A DNA stretch of 64,000 nucleotides, taken from assembly GCA_951799405.1 (NCBI GenBank), contig OX637332.1:3105001-3169000 (forward strand). Direction: 5' to 3'. Source of the stretch: Agapetus fuscipes (Eukaryota > Arthropoda > Insecta > Trichoptera > Glossosomatidae). Positions 18,837 to 29,514 of the stretch are shown here, in pieces. Each line of letters starts with the position of its first letter. The first letter of the stretch is position 1. Position numbers and translations under genes: made by a program. The notes beneath the pieces were generated by a model. That model saw only the letters and a list, made by a program, of their open reading frames with translations, had not been told where the DNA came from and made no database searches.

Positions 18837-21770
18837 TCAGTTCTCCCTGAGTGAAGCACCCACCGCTTTGCGAAAGTGCGCCGTCTCTAAATGAAAAATA
18901 TCAATGCTACTGAAACACTTGTTATAAGTTTCACAGACCCGGTAAATTGGCGCGCTCTGAGCATAGTTAGTGCGACACACAGGGAGATGAAAGAGTTGGT
19001 CTACCGTGTGCCTGGTTCTGCGAGTTGGAATGTTGAGGGATAACATACACAAGATATCAGGGTTATCAATTTTGTTGTGCAAAATGCCGTGGATTAACAT
19101 CATGTCGCAAACAACACGCCTATCCTCTAGAGAGTCCAGCTTATGATAGTCAAGGGCTGACTTGTAATCAGGAAAAGATAAGTTAAACTTATAATTTATG
19201 TGTTTTATAAATCTTTTTTGTACTCTCTCGATACGTTTTATATGCACCGCATAAGAGGGGGACCAAACAGGGGACATGTACTCAAGAAGTGAGCGAACCA
19301 TTGTTGTGTAGAGAACTTTTAATACCGTAACTTTTTTGAAGGGTTTGCAAGTTCGCAAAATGAACCCGAGCACCCTGAATGATCTCTCCAAGACATTGTC
19401 AATATGATTCACGAAGGTGAGTTTGCTATCCATTATGACACCCAGATCTCGTACCCGGTCAACAGACTCGATAGGAAAATTGTTAATATAATAAATATGA
19501 TTTAAGGGTGAAAGTTTACGTGAGAACGAGACCTTGTGACATTTGCTAACATTAATGGATAGTCTATTGGCAGCACAATATTCTGAAAGCCGATCGAGAT
19601 CTAATTGAAGTCTTGCACAGTCAGATGAATCAGAGATTCTCAAAAAAATCTTCATATCGTCAGCAAATAGGAGATGCTCTGCATGAAGAAAACAGTCACC
19701 AATATCGTGGATATACAAAGTAAAGAAAAGGGGTCCCAAATGCGATCCCTGGGGAACACCGGAAGGAATGGTGACAAAGTTTGATTTGTAGCCTCCTATT
19801 ACCACTGCCTGACGACGATTACGGATATAGGATTCTATCCATCTTAGAAGATCACCGTGGATTCCGAGCTTACTCAATTTGCTCAACAGAATGTTATGAT
19901 TTACTCTGTCAAAAGCCTTGGCATAATCGGTGTAGATAACGTCGGTCTGCAGTCCACTGTGCATGTTAGAAAATACATAGTCAGTGAAAGGTAAGAGATT
20001 AGATAAAACAGATCTATTGCGAAGGAAACCGTGCTGTTGGTCACTGAATGATGATTTGAGAGAACCATAAAGTTGGTCGTATATTACACGCTCGAAGAGT
20101 TTACTTATAGCAGACAAAATTGAAATCGGACGGTAGTTTTTGATCAAATTATTGGGACCAGATTTATAAATAGGAGACACTAGAGCCTCTTTCCATATGT
20201 CAGGGAAAATACCCTCTCTTAAGGAGCGTGAGAAGAGTATGGAGAGCGGCTCCGCCACAACCTCAGCACATCTGGCAAGAAGCAGAGGCGGCACCCCATC
20301 ACTACCAGCACCCTTCGTTACGTCAAGGTTGGAGAGATATGTAGTTAAAATATTTCTGTCAGTAGAACAACAACCAAGGCCAGTCAGGTTAGGTTTTCCT
20401 GGCTCAGAAGAATGAACGGTGGAACTATGGGTGTCATGATCAAACATAGAGAAAAAGTAATCGGAGAAAGCGATGGAGATTTCCTTGCCACCATTAACAG
20501 AATTTGTTCCATCAGTAGACATACACATGGGAATTGAATTATTTTTGCGTCTGCTTTTAACAAAGCTCCAGAATGCTCTAGGGTTTTCTTGTATGTTAGT
20601 TTCAGCGGAAATAATGAACTGAGAAAAGCACTCCTTGGCCATAGCTTTCTGACGGGATCGTAGTAATGTGAAAGTATGATAGTCAGAAGGGTTTTTAAAT
20701 TTCATAAATTTATTATGGTAGCGAATTTTTTCCCTAGTGATCTTTATCAAGGGTGCACTATACCATAATGGAAAATGGTGGTTGCGGTTTAAGCGTCGGG
20801 TAGGTATGAATTGATCAATGGAGTAATTTAATATATCATAAAATGCTGTCACAGCGGTGTTAAGGGGAGATGCTGTCAAAACATCGGACCAGTTGACCTC
20901 AGCGAGAAAACCTCCTAGTGCCTTGTAGTCACCCTTTTTAAATAAGTATATAATGCGTTGAGGTTCATGTAATTGGAGAAGTGGCTGGGAAGACAAAACC
21001 AGTTCTATCGCTGGGTGGTGAGAGTCTTCAGGTACGAAAGGAAGACCAGAATGAATTATCCCCGACACTAGAGGAGCGTTACACAAAATAAGATCAAGAG
21101 TACGATTAAGGGAGTTTTTGATGGAATTAAATTGATAAAAGCCGAGAAAAGACAATGTATCTATGAAACTACTCGAGCATGAAGAAGAGTAGTTAGTGGG
21201 ACAGAGAAACTGCTCACCCGGGGTATCAGACCACTCGATATCTGACATGTTAAAATCACCAAGAATTAAGAAGATATCATCTGGTAGGTCTTCTGTAAGT
21301 TTGGAAAGGAGCTTAAGGAAGCTTTCGATATGCGAATTGTATTCAGTGCCTTTAGGTACATAAACACAGGCCAAGTGTAAGTTTTTGGTAGTGTTACCAC
21401 TACAGCTGATTGGCAAGGTAACCCAAACAGACTCTGCATCACAGGTCCACTCCGGATTACCTCGTGCATTAAGATCTGAAAGTGCGGCCAAAAGCACTCC
21501 TCCTCCCCGTGAACCACGATCACTTCGCCAGACATCGTATCTGTCATCGATTAACTCTCGGGAATCAATGTCAGTGCCCAGCCAGGTCTCAGTAAGAGCT
21601 ACGACAGAAAAATCACTGGAGGAAAAATTTAAACTGAAATTGTCGGTCTTTGTTCGCAAACCTCTGGTATTCTGTGTATATATACTCAAACTATCGCCTA
21701 ATGGAAAATACAACACTATAGTATTTAAAGTAAATGGCAAACAGAAGCAAGCACACGGCAGTACCAACAA
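18837..21770 (-). CDS. ORF2: endonuclease/reverse transcriptase (CR1-like)
   Basis: A 977-residue polyprotein for target-primed reverse transcription. An apurinic-like endonuclease domain spans about residues 28-255, with QNTRGL (N34), LTETWL (E61), LGDFN (D172, N174), RTLDLIL (D226) and SHHPA (H251/H252). The reverse transcriptase follows, with NYRPISILSAISKLFERVI near 545, TDYAKAFD (catalytic D615), SGVPQGSHLGP near 670 and FADD (D704, D705). The tail has the WSPSY and VQKRF words usual in this group. All catalytic residues I can check are present. The length is usual for a CR1 ORF2. The true start may lie anywhere before about residue 28, because the first 25 residues show no conserved feature. 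There is no stop or frameshift, so the copy could be recent or still competent. Confidence 0.9.
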   Translation of the reverse strand: MLVLPCACFCLPFTLNTIVLYFPLGDSLSIYTQNTRGLRTKTDNFSLNFSSSDFSVVALTETWLGTDIDSRELIDDRYDVWRSDRGSRGGGVLLAALSDLNARGNPEWTCDAESVWVTLPISCSGNTTKNLHLACVYVPKGTEYNSHIESFLKLLSKLTEDLPDDIFLILGDFNMSDIEWSDTPGEQFLCPTNYSSSCSSSFIDTLSFLGFYQFNSIKNSLNRTLDLILCNAPLVSGIIHSGLPFVPEDSHHPAIELVLSSQPLLQLHEPQRIIYLFKKGDYKALGGFLAEVNWSDVLTASPLNTAVTAFYDILNYSIDQFIPTRRLNRNHHFPLWYSAPLIKITREKIRYHNKFMKFKNPSDYHTFTLLRSRQKAMAKECFSQFIISAETNIQENPRAFWSFVKSRRKNNSIPMCMSTDGTNSVNGGKEISIAFSDYFFSMFDHDTHSSTVHSSEPGKPNLTGLGCCSTDRNILTTYLSNLDVTKGAGSDGVPPLLLARCAEVVAEPLSILFSRSLREGIFPDIWKEALVSPIYKSGPNNLIKNYRPISILSAISKLFERVIYDQLYGSLKSSFSDQQHGFLRNRSVLSNLLPFTDYVFSNMHSGLQTDVIYTDYAKAFDRVNHNILLSKLSKLGIHGDLLRWIESYIRNRRQAVVIGGYKSNFVTIPSGVPQGSHLGPLFFTLYIHDIGDCFLHAEHLLFADDMKIFLRISDSSDCARLQLDLDRLSEYCAANRLSINVSKCHKVSFSRKLSPLNHIYYINNFPIESVDRVRDLGVIMDSKLTFVNHIDNVLERSFRVLGFILRTCKPFKKVTVLKVLYTTMVRSLLEYMSPVWSPSYAVHIKRIERVQKRFIKHINYKFNLSFPDYKSALDYHKLDSLEDRRVVCDMMLIHGILHNKIDNPDILCMLSLNIPTRRTRHTVDQLFHLPVCRTNYAQSAPIYRVCETYNKCFSSIDIFHLETAHFRKAVGASLREN

Positions 21771-21875
21771 AAAATAAGAGACACAGTTTAGAGTAACTAA
21801 GAAAATCAGAGAAAATATAATATGAGAGAGTTAGTGCATAAATTAGAAAAAGTAAATAAGGAAGCAAGAAGAGAA

Positions 21876-22649
21876 TCAGCCGCCGATCATCTGAAGCGCA
21901 GACAAAGTCTTTATTGCCATGGCTGGAGAACCATCGTCTTTGCGTACGAACACAGTGCCTCCTTTGGACCATGTGTAACGAAACCCCAACTCCTTGCATC
22001 TGAGCCGCGCATGATGAAATAGGTTTTTATTGTGTAGTGTCAGGTGCTCATTGACGAAAATTCTTGTTGGAGACCCCGGAATACCCAGCTCGTCAGACAT
22101 GAGACCACGCTTCCGTCTGATGGCGGTGACAAACATGTCACGGTGGACCGATTTATGAAATTTTACAACAATGGGCTTAGGTCGACCAGAGGCCGCATTT
22201 TTGGCGGCGACTCTTGTTGAAAAGTCTATATCCCCCGGTGTAAGCTGGATTTTCAAGCTTTTCGCAATCTTCACCGTGAGGTCGATCAGCGATTCATTTG
22301 ATACTTGTGGCAACCCTGTCACCTCAATATTGTTACGACGTGCCCGCTGCTCGCTGTCGTTGATCTTTGCATCCATCTCAGTGATTTTGGATGTTAAATC
22401 TGTAACTGTCTTCTCCAAGGTGCTCATACTGACAAGCTTCGTCTCAATTTCACCAACTCTGGCGTCCATGAAGGTCATGGACTCCTTCAGGGAAGAAAGG
22501 TCACTCCTGATCGCCTTAATATCGGCTCCTACGGATGATAAAGCCGCCAGGTCCGCCCTAAGTGCATGGAGTTCAGCCATGATATTGTCTTCCATGGTTG
22601 TGCAAGAAGACGTTAGCTGAGCCTTTGATCTTGTGGATTTCATTGTCAA
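21876..22649 (-). CDS. ORF1: coiled-coil RNA-binding protein with FP-like C-terminus
   Basis: A 257-residue protein encoded upstream of ORF2. Residues about 22-100 form a heptad-rich coiled coil (LHALRADLAAL, IKAIRSDLSSLKESM, VGEIETKLVSMSTLEKTV). RRNNIEVTGLP at 104-114 matches the start of the RNA-recognition-like domain of LINE ORF1 proteins. The C-terminal part (about 196-242: RIFVNEHLT, NLFHHAR, GFRYTWSKGGTVFVRK) matches the domain shared with baculovirus FP proteins and common in lepidopteran LINE ORF1s. No zinc knuckles are visible. The product is expected to coat element RNA as a multimer. The start is the first ATG of the open frame, and a second Met at residue 3 is equally possible. 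Confidence 0.85.
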   Translation of the reverse strand: MTMKSTRSKAQLTSSCTTMEDNIMAELHALRADLAALSSVGADIKAIRSDLSSLKESMTFMDARVGEIETKLVSMSTLEKTVTDLTSKITEMDAKINDSEQRARRNNIEVTGLPQVSNESLIDLTVKIAKSLKIQLTPGDIDFSTRVAAKNAASGRPKPIVVKFHKSVHRDMFVTAIRRKRGLMSDELGIPGSPTRIFVNEHLTLHNKNLFHHARLRCKELGFRYTWSKGGTVFVRKDDGSPAMAIKTLSALQMIGG

Positions 22650-23096
22650 TTTGCGAAATTCTCTTGCCTTTCACGTTTTGGAGCGTTTCGTCCAAATTTT
22701 TCTCTATAAAATTTTGAGGTTATCTTCCAAGTTTTGATGGTGACAAAATCTACCTTATTTGGAGCTTGGAGTAATTATTCCCAGACTGGAGATGAAATAT
22801 CAAAGCAGACGACAAGCCATGAATCACAAAACACGAAAAAACAACTTCTGTCACAAAAAATATATATATTCTTGCCAATGATTGTTGCACAAAAATCTTC
22901 TGTCAAATATATTTTTTTTTTTTCAAATATGTGTTGGTTTATCACTGAGTTATTACATAAAAAATATTTTAGGAAGTGCACACTGCAAGATATAACCAAT
23001 TAAGTATAAACAACAGGTTAAATATCAACAAAATTATGGTTAAAAGATGGCATGTCAAAAAGATCAACAATCAACAAAATGTGATAATGATAATCT
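22650..23096 (-). other. Putative 5' UTR / internal promoter region of CR1-like LINE
   Basis: Sequence between the ORF1 start and resumed LN1 homology. AT-rich in its outer half, with no recognised motif. Assigned by position only. Confidence 0.45.
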
Positions 23097-23268
23097 TCTA
23101 ATTTGAGATTCATATTAAATGCATTCCCACAAGCAGCCACGCATAATTTCGCGCTCACACATGCCGCATGTGGACCTAGAATATAAAAACCCAATCTCAA
23201 ATGAACATAAGCCCTGCAACTCTTGCCGACCTTCCCTGAAACAGTGATGACATTGGCAAAGTGAACCC
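23097..23268 (-). repeat. LN1 type b copy, right of CR1 insertion
   Basis: ATTTGAGATTCATATTAAATG to GACATTGGCAAAGTGAACC. The type-b TGCCGCATGTGGACC word is present, and the first about 45 bp of the UTR are missing. Confidence 0.75.
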
Positions 23269-23455
23269 AATAATTAATATTTTGAAATGAGAACTCTCAC
23301 TTAAAATGAGATTTCCCATTTCTTATGAAGGCAGAGTGAATTGCCGGTAGTATGATTTTAATTAAAAATAAATCCCTCCTTAAAAAGCAGGACTGACATT
23401 CTTGTGAATGCAAAGTAACCTTACCGGTACTATTATTCAGACTTGAAAAAAAAAC

Positions 23456-23543
23456 ACCTATAAGGGTTATCATATCTGACACCCTTGGTGGTGACTGAAT
23501 CCTAGCTTTGCGTTCTTCCAACTGAGCTATCGACCGGACTTAG
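23456..23543 (-). repeat. SINE-A head fragment
   Basis: Minus strand: AAGTCCGGTCGATAGCTCAG with an intact A box, and the body word GGGTGTCAGATATGA. The B-box region is degraded. The 3' part is missing. Confidence 0.65.
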
Positions 23544-23691
23544 CAAATGCTGTACTCATTTCAACAGAATTACAATAGAATGTAAATTGAGGTAAAGTAA
23601 AACCAACTTACAATTGATATGAAATCATTCGTGGTACCTGCAAGTATTAAGGTGGGTGAGCACTTCGTCCTTGCAAAGTATACTGCTTTAA

Positions 23692-24291
23692 CCCATCGAG
23701 GATGGACGTTTTTTGTTTTTGAAAATTTGGGAACCAAAAACAAAGTCTTAAATTTTTGGATCTTTTGACAATTCTGGGTATTTTTTGAACTCAGTTTCAT
23801 TACAAGTAATGCTACTAAGAAAATAACTGCGTTTTTGTAGATAAAATAGGAGTTTTTAATGAAAAAAACGTAGTTTATGTATTCCGTAAACAAATTACAA
23901 CCGTAAAGTTCATTTAGTAGAAATCAGACTTTTGAAGTGCTTCAAACAACGGCAAACTTTTTTATATTTAAGTTGCATACATTTTATTAATAATGGCATA
24001 CTTTAAAAACTTATACATCATTTATTATTGTCGAAATACAATGTTAAAACACATTAATTGTTCAAAAATTTGAGCCAAAAGATAAAATATTGACGTAAAA
24101 GGGCATTATTTTCGTGTGATTTTTTAAATATTTTATTTGTCTTATTTCAAAACATTATTTAATCAGCTTCATTATTGTAAAAAAATGAGCCAATTGAAAT
24201 TAAAATAAAAAAGTGTGAAAGATATTGTTACAACAGGTATTTATCATAAAAAATCTATAAGAAATCACTTTGTGACTTGGGACTGGATGGG
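23692..24291. mobile_element. piggyBac-type non-autonomous element (MITE)
   Basis: A segment of exactly 600 bp bounded by TTAA on both sides (23688-23691 and 24292-24295). It begins CCCATCGAG and ends in the inverted word CTGGATGGG. TTAA target duplications with CCC...GGG termini are the hallmark of the piggyBac superfamily. The terminal inverted repeat is short. There is no transposase frame, so any movement would need a transposase in trans. Confidence 0.65.
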
Positions 24292-24740
24292 TTAATTTAA
24301 TTTGCTCTAAAGTAAGAACTGGATAAGGTTGGATTGTGGTTGCTTGCTGCAAGGCCGCCGATATGTTCCAATATTATGTTCAAAGAGATTGTTCATGTAC
24401 CAGTTAATGAACTTAGTCGAAACATTATAAAGGACTCACTGTTTTGATTGTAATGCTATTGAAACTATAACCTTGTTACTTACAATTTTCTAGTACACTG
24501 AGAACAGAAAAAACGGCTTTAAGAGCACTCTATAACCTAAAGCTGTAGTTTCATACAAAAATATGTTTGTGAGGCTTTATGTTCTTAGTAAAAGAGTGTC
24601 AGTAATAAAACAATAAGTCGTCTTTACTGACTATTTATCTAAATAGGGTAATTGCAGTGGTGGGGAAAACGGTTTCAAATACCATGGTTGTGTAGAGTAC
24701 ATTTTGAGGATCACAACCATATATTAAATAAAGATTTCAT
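24292..24740. other. Stretch without recognised feature
   Basis: Nothing recognised. Confidence 0.4.
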
Positions 24741-24804
24741 TCATAATTTTCAAAAATAAAATGCCGAGAATTTGAATCCCGCCAAAACGTAGCGCGGCCG
24801 TCTA

Positions 24805-24902
24805 GCCACGCTGTGACGTCAAAATGACTTAGATGGATCCGACTGTCTTCCAGGGCCTAACGGTACACTCCATAGATCCGAAGATCCATCGACGTCACAT
24901 CC
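24805..24902. repeat. Short inverted-repeat element
   Basis: CTGTGACGTC...GATGGATC on the left and GATCCATCGACGTCACA on the right are inverted copies around about 45 bp. Possibly a small MITE, but only one copy is seen in the window. Confidence 0.35.
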
Positions 24903-25024
24903 ACCTTAATAAAAAAAATGCCCTGTTTTACTGGAAATCGAAAATGCGCTAATTTTACAGGGATTTAATTTAAAATTAAGTCTGATACTATTTTTCTAAA
25001 AACGCAGATGCATTTTGAAAAATG

Positions 25025-25215
25025 TAGTCTATCATTTTGTGATAGACTACGGTTTGGAATTCTCTTCCTGCGACCCTCAGGGAGCTGAAGACTGAGGCAG
25101 CTTTTCGAAAAGGGCTAAAAACTTATTTTTTCAAAGACAATTACAAAGCGTCGTTGCAGTGACTCAGTCACGAAACGGCGCTGTACAAATGTTTTATTAT
25201 TATTATTGTGTGTGA
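25025..25215 (+). pseudogene. L2x LINE end
   Basis: Translation gives WNSLPATLRELKTEAAFRKG, then LKTYFFKDNYKASLQ and stop, the CR1/L2-type end. The 3' terminus ACGAAACGGCGCTGTACAAA is followed by a TTATTATTATT tail. It is 5'-truncated to under 200 bp. Confidence 0.75.
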
Positions 25216-25829
25216 AAAAATAAGTACAACTGAATACGCAGTAAATTGTAGGTAACAGCGTGTTCTGTACTTTTAGCATTGTCGTAGAAAGCATTGTCAG
25301 CAGAGTGGTTTTTTTTTTCATAGAAAATGAGAGAAAACTACCATTGCATAAGGCTGAGACGTGAGCGTAACGCCTGTTTTGTTATCCAACCGCTGCGTGT
25401 CGGGCGGGTTCTAGCTATTTCCCCGGCATTGTATCATTATCCTTCATTTCCTCGATGATGATACCAACAAGAAGTCAACACTTTCAAACGTGCCAAGACT
25501 CCCTCGTGTGAATTCAAATGAAACAATGACTGTTGCATTCCCAACTGACACTTCGGAACTGAATCAAATTCTTATTCTTCTTATATTAGATCTTAGTGGA
25601 AGTGTAACTGCAAAAATGACGTAAAGAAGGACTAAAACCAACTACTACAGGGCTGGAAGTCTCATCGCCACGGTAATTCTTACCTACCGAATATCGGTAA
25701 TATTTGTATGAAGACCTGTCAATCCAAGATGGCCGCAAGTGAACAGCTGATTAGTCTGCATACAAATATCAGGTGACAGACTGGAAAACCACAGCGGTAG
25801 ACAGGAGGAAAACCCAGCCTCATACCTAA
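25216..25829. other. Stretch without recognised feature
   Basis: Mixed composition, no family or credible gene recognised. Confidence 0.4.
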
Positions 25830-26092
25830 TCTAACTTAATCTAATCTAATCTAAGTTGCAAAGATATGTTTTATTTGAGATTCACATTACCTGCATTTTC
25901 ACAAGCAGACACGTACAAGTTCGCGCTTGCACGTGCCGCATGTGAACCTACAACATAAAAACCTAATCTCAAATGGACATACACCCTGCAACTCTTGCCG
26001 TCCTTCCCTGAAACAGGGGGGAAATTGGCAAAGTGAAACATTTTACCAGCATGGGTGATCAGCCGCATACCAACCTATAAGTCAAGGAACCC
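25830..26092 (-). repeat. LN1 type c copy
   Basis: A (TCTAA) tail of about five units at the left, a complete 3' UTR, and the end ACCTATAAGTCAAGGAA. Well preserved. Confidence 0.85.
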
Positions 26093-26095
26093 CGT

Positions 26096-26260
26096 TTCGT
26101 CTATACACTTCCATCCGGAGAAGCGGATCACAAAACGCTCATGAAATGTTCTATTTTTTTTGTGGCGGAAGGCCTTTTTGATGGTCGTGACCCGACCCAG
26201 CAGTGATTCTAGATTCACCTTGTTCGTCTACTTGAGCAAACAGTTGATAGGAGGAGTTGG
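26096..26260. repeat. DF2 dispersed repeat
   Basis: Shares TATACACTTCCATC, GATGGTCGTGACCCGACCCA and CAGTGATTCTA with 61105-61260. Family unknown. A GGCGGAAGGCCTT word also occurs at 2171. Confidence 0.5.
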
Positions 26261-26640
26261 AGGCGAAGGCTGATGGAGGCCAAGGGAAGATATGAGCTGT
26301 AGGGACTTCAAATAAGAAAGAAGTGATATTGTAACACTATCGCCAAGTGGCCAGAACCTCTGCAGAGTCCCCTTCACTTATTTCTCCCACTCTCCTGTGA
26401 TGCAGAAGACCAGAAGCTCTTCCATCTTTTAGGTGGTCACTGGCCGCTTCGTATTGCGTGTGCAACAATTCGAGTTAACCGAGGTCCTTACCAGAATTAA
26501 GCAATCAAATTTGATATGTCAATCACATATTGATTGGGGGTTGGTGCGATAGGCCCTTAGTGTATATGCGTCTTATTTAAGCGCTGGTTAAATAAGACTG
26601 GATTTGTTGTTGTTTTTTTTTTTATACTTAAATGTTATTT
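26261..26640. other. Stretch without recognised feature
   Basis: Contains a GC-richer part to about 26470. No gene recognised. Confidence 0.4.
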
Positions 26641-26908
26641 ATTACTCGTATTCCTTAACTTATAGGTTGGTATGAGGCTGACCACCCATACTGTAAAAAA
26701 TGGTTCACTTTGCCAATGTCACCCCTGTTTCAGGGAAGGTCGGCAAAAGTTGTGGGGCTTATGTTCATTTGAGGTTTGGATTTTATTTGTAAGTACACAA
26801 TCAGCATTTGTAAGCGCGAACTACACGTGTTTGTTTGTGGGCATACATCTGAGAGCTTTGAATGAATATATCCTTGCAACTTAGATTATAGATTATAGAT
26901 TATAGTTA
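26641..26908 (+). repeat. LN1 type a copy, well preserved
   Basis: From ATTCCTTAACTTATAGGTTGG to a tail of three ATTATAG units. Nearly identical to the copies at 40880 and 55640, so probably young. Confidence 0.85.
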
Positions 26909-27276
26909 AGACTGGTGTCTGCCAACAGAAATCTTAAATGCCAATGTATCTGTGCATCTTAGATAGGAGATGAAGGATACTTGGATACAGCAAAGCCACG
27001 AATCGCCTATAGAAATGCTCCAAAACGTATTTGTCATTAAAAGTGTGCCATTTTCTCATCATCATCATCTTTGGCACGACAGCGAATTCCATTGCGAATT
27101 TTGTTCATTCTCCAATCTCTGAATACAATAAGATATCCAAGGATGATTTCAATTTCGTATTTTTACTAAACGCATTCAACTTCGTTTATCCAAAGACTTT
27201 CACCTTCATCGTTTAATTTCTCATATCCGACAGTATAGCTGTTTCATTTATTTATGTTTCGTCATTTTTCAACAAA
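26909..27276. other. Stretch without recognised feature
   Basis: Nothing recognised. Confidence 0.4.
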
Positions 27277-27595
27277 CTGGTCGATAGTTCAATTGGTAGA
27301 GTGCTTGCATTCCATGCCGAGAGCTCGGGTTCGAATCCCACCGAGGGTGTCAGAAATGATTTCCCGTTTCAGTGTTATTTCAAAAACCCAAAATAAAACA
27401 CCGACAAGGTTTACTCAGCCTTCATAATAAATGAGTGCTAGCCACTTCGGAAGCTGGGAAAACCCCACTTCAACTGAGGCCGTCTCCCTTACGTGTACAA
27501 ATAAATAGATTCAATTCGTTACATGCGAAACCCTTCGAGAATAACGCGGCAAGAAGTTGCTCTATATGTGCAGCTAAGTGGCGTTACGTACTACG
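27277..27595 (+). repeat. SINE-A copy
   Basis: The head GGTCGATAGTTCAATTGGTA is close to the A-box consensus, and the B box GGTTCGAATCC is perfect. The body is complete to TATGTGCAGCTAAGTGGCG. Confidence 0.85.
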
Positions 27596-28225
27596 TAAAA
27601 AAAGCTTCTAAATTATTTTACGCTTACAAAACTTACAAAATTTAACAAAATAAAAATAAAAGTGTAGCTTTTCATTGCAAGACTTGTATTTTCATTTTGT
27701 GCTCTTAAAATTGTAAATTTCCAGGAAACATTTTCTTCAATGGCAAAGTAATTATAAAAATTGTAAATTATAAAAATTGTAAAAAATATATCCGAGTAGA
27801 CATCTTCTTCCTCTTTACGTTTCTCACGTTCTTTTGTTTAAGTTTGTAAAGACATACAACAAGTAGATTTCATGATGGCGTTCTCTACCTTTTTGTGACC
27901 AAAGTCACGCGTTTAGTAATGATCATTATATAATCAGTGTTTATACCCACATATTATACAATTAAAACCCATTGTTCATTTTGTACAAGACCGTTGAATA
28001 ATTCAGTTTTGTGAGTTTTTTCTTTACTATTTAATTACAATCATTTACTTCGTTTCAAGGCTTTTCGCCGAGATGAAGTCTCTTTGTTTCGTATTTTTTT
28101 TTTTTGAAAATTAAAATGTATAATTTTAAGACAAAAAATGACCTTTGTTTTAATAATTGTGTCAGATATAAAATGACATTTTCTTTATAATTTTCTTACT
28201 ATTATAATATTTCAGCTGCTGTTAT
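27596..28225. other. AT-rich stretch without recognised feature
   Basis: Nothing recognised beyond repeated ATTGTAAA words around 27710-27790. Confidence 0.4.
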
Positions 28226-28470
28226 GTAAGATTCAAAGATATATTTACATTTAAGATTCACATATGATGAATGCCTACTAGCAAATTTGTTGCAGCTCGT
28301 ACTTACAGATGTTGCATATGAAATTGTAAAAGAAAACACAAACCTGAAATTAACATAAACTTTGTTGCTCTTTTCGCTTTTCCCTGAAAACGGGATGCCA
28401 TTGACAAAATTGTGCCATTTCCTTAGATTATAACTGGTAAGCTTCATACCAGCTAATGAATGCAATTTCG
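28226..28470 (-). repeat. LN1 copy, ancient
   Basis: Highly diverged but collinear: AGATTCAAAGATATATTTAC, a TGTTGCATATG word, a TTCCCTGAAAACGGGATG block and CTTCATACCAGCTAATGAATG. It indicates a long history of the family. Confidence 0.6.
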
Positions 28471-28769
28471 AACCAAGATACGTGATTCGAGATCTCAGGT
28501 GTTATCCGGTGTCGATATTGTCAATTTCGAGATCTTGTGCACAATCGAGTCAAGATCCGTCGAGATTTCGATATTAGTCGAGTCTCGAAATAGGCATTAT
28601 TTCTTCAGAAAAAAAAACAAAACTAAAAAAACTACCTGAAGCATTGCCGCAAACGCGCTGCGTAGCGCGAATGTATGTGAATGATGTATGCACTTTCAGA
28701 CATGAAATCTCAATTAAAATTTCGTCCGAGATTAGAAAAGACGGGATTGCCTATAATTGACGAGATTGA

Positions 28770-29196
28770 ATATCGACGGTTAAAAGACAGTAAGCTAAGT
28801 AAGACATAAACTAAATTGTTCAGGAGAGCAGTTTAAAATTTGACATTGCAGAAAAATGGCATAATTTTTGTTTTTTTTTTATCATATCGTTAAAATCAAA
28901 ACAGCTCTAAAATTAAAGAAAATAAATGCATTTATTGGCGTTCCTATTAATGTGGTTTTACGATTTTTTTTATGTCACAAGCGCCTTTAGGACATAAAAG
29001 GTCAAAATCTTGTCGGTTACACCAAAACCATACTTCGAGAACGCAGTTGTTTGTTTGGGCATAAATAACACAAAAATCATCGTAGAGCTATGGGAGTTAG
29101 CGCATTAGAAAAAACGGAAAATTTCAAGTAAGATAGCATTCATAACTCATTTTTGACAAAAATGTCGCTTATATACTGCCTTTTAACCGTTGATAT
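28770..29196. mobile_element. MITE-alpha, complete copy
   Basis: Terminal inverted repeats of about 28 bp: ATATCGACGGTTAAAAGACA at the left, and CTGCCTTTTAACCGTTGATAT at the right read inversely. 427 bp, non-coding. A second copy in the opposite orientation lies at 15376-15760. No clear target duplication, so the superfamily is open. Confidence 0.7.
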
Positions 29197-29197
29197 A

Positions 29198-29514
29198 AAA
29201 AAAAGGAAAGATCTCTCAAAATTCAAGATCACAGGAAATGGATTCCTGTGGTCCATTCCCAATTCCATTCCCTAATACAAACCCTAAACTAATTTTACTC
29301 CAAACTTTATATCTAAATTTCATTATAATAATTGTAATTTTCTTTTTTTTCAGGTAAGACGTTTTCACTTATAGACAAAGATGTACAGGATGTATAAATT
29401 TCTCTATATACTATATCCTCCCAATGGGTAAGCAAAGTTACAGATTTTTTATAAACTTTTTGAATTAGAAAATAAATTTAAATTTCCCTTGTCTTTACAC
29501 ATAATAACAGTAAT
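29198..29514. other. Stretch without recognised feature
   Basis: Nothing recognised. Confidence 0.4.

Larger units (their letters stand above)
18601..23096 (-). mobile_element. CR1-like non-LTR retrotransposon, apparently near full length
   Basis: About 4.5 kb lying between two parts of an LN1 copy. On the minus strand it has a 5' UTR of about 450 bp (22650-23096), ORF1 (22649-21876), a 105-bp gap, ORF2 (21770-18837) and a 3' UTR of about 235 bp ending in an (ATAAA)-type tail at 18601-18625. Both ORFs are uninterrupted. The length and two-ORF plan fit the CR1 clade or a close relative (Daphne/Zenon types). I could not see a clear target duplication. G+C is visibly higher than in the flanks. 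A phylogeny of ORF2 would settle the clade. Confidence 0.85.

Noticed and set aside
22171..22620. 149-residue plus-strand frame
   Set aside because: It is the antisense shadow of CR1-like ORF1.
26672..26884. Recurrent about 70-residue frame (also at 40901 and 55661)
   Set aside because: It is the LN1 3' UTR read through in one frame. Its recurrence reflects repeat copies, and other copies break it freely.
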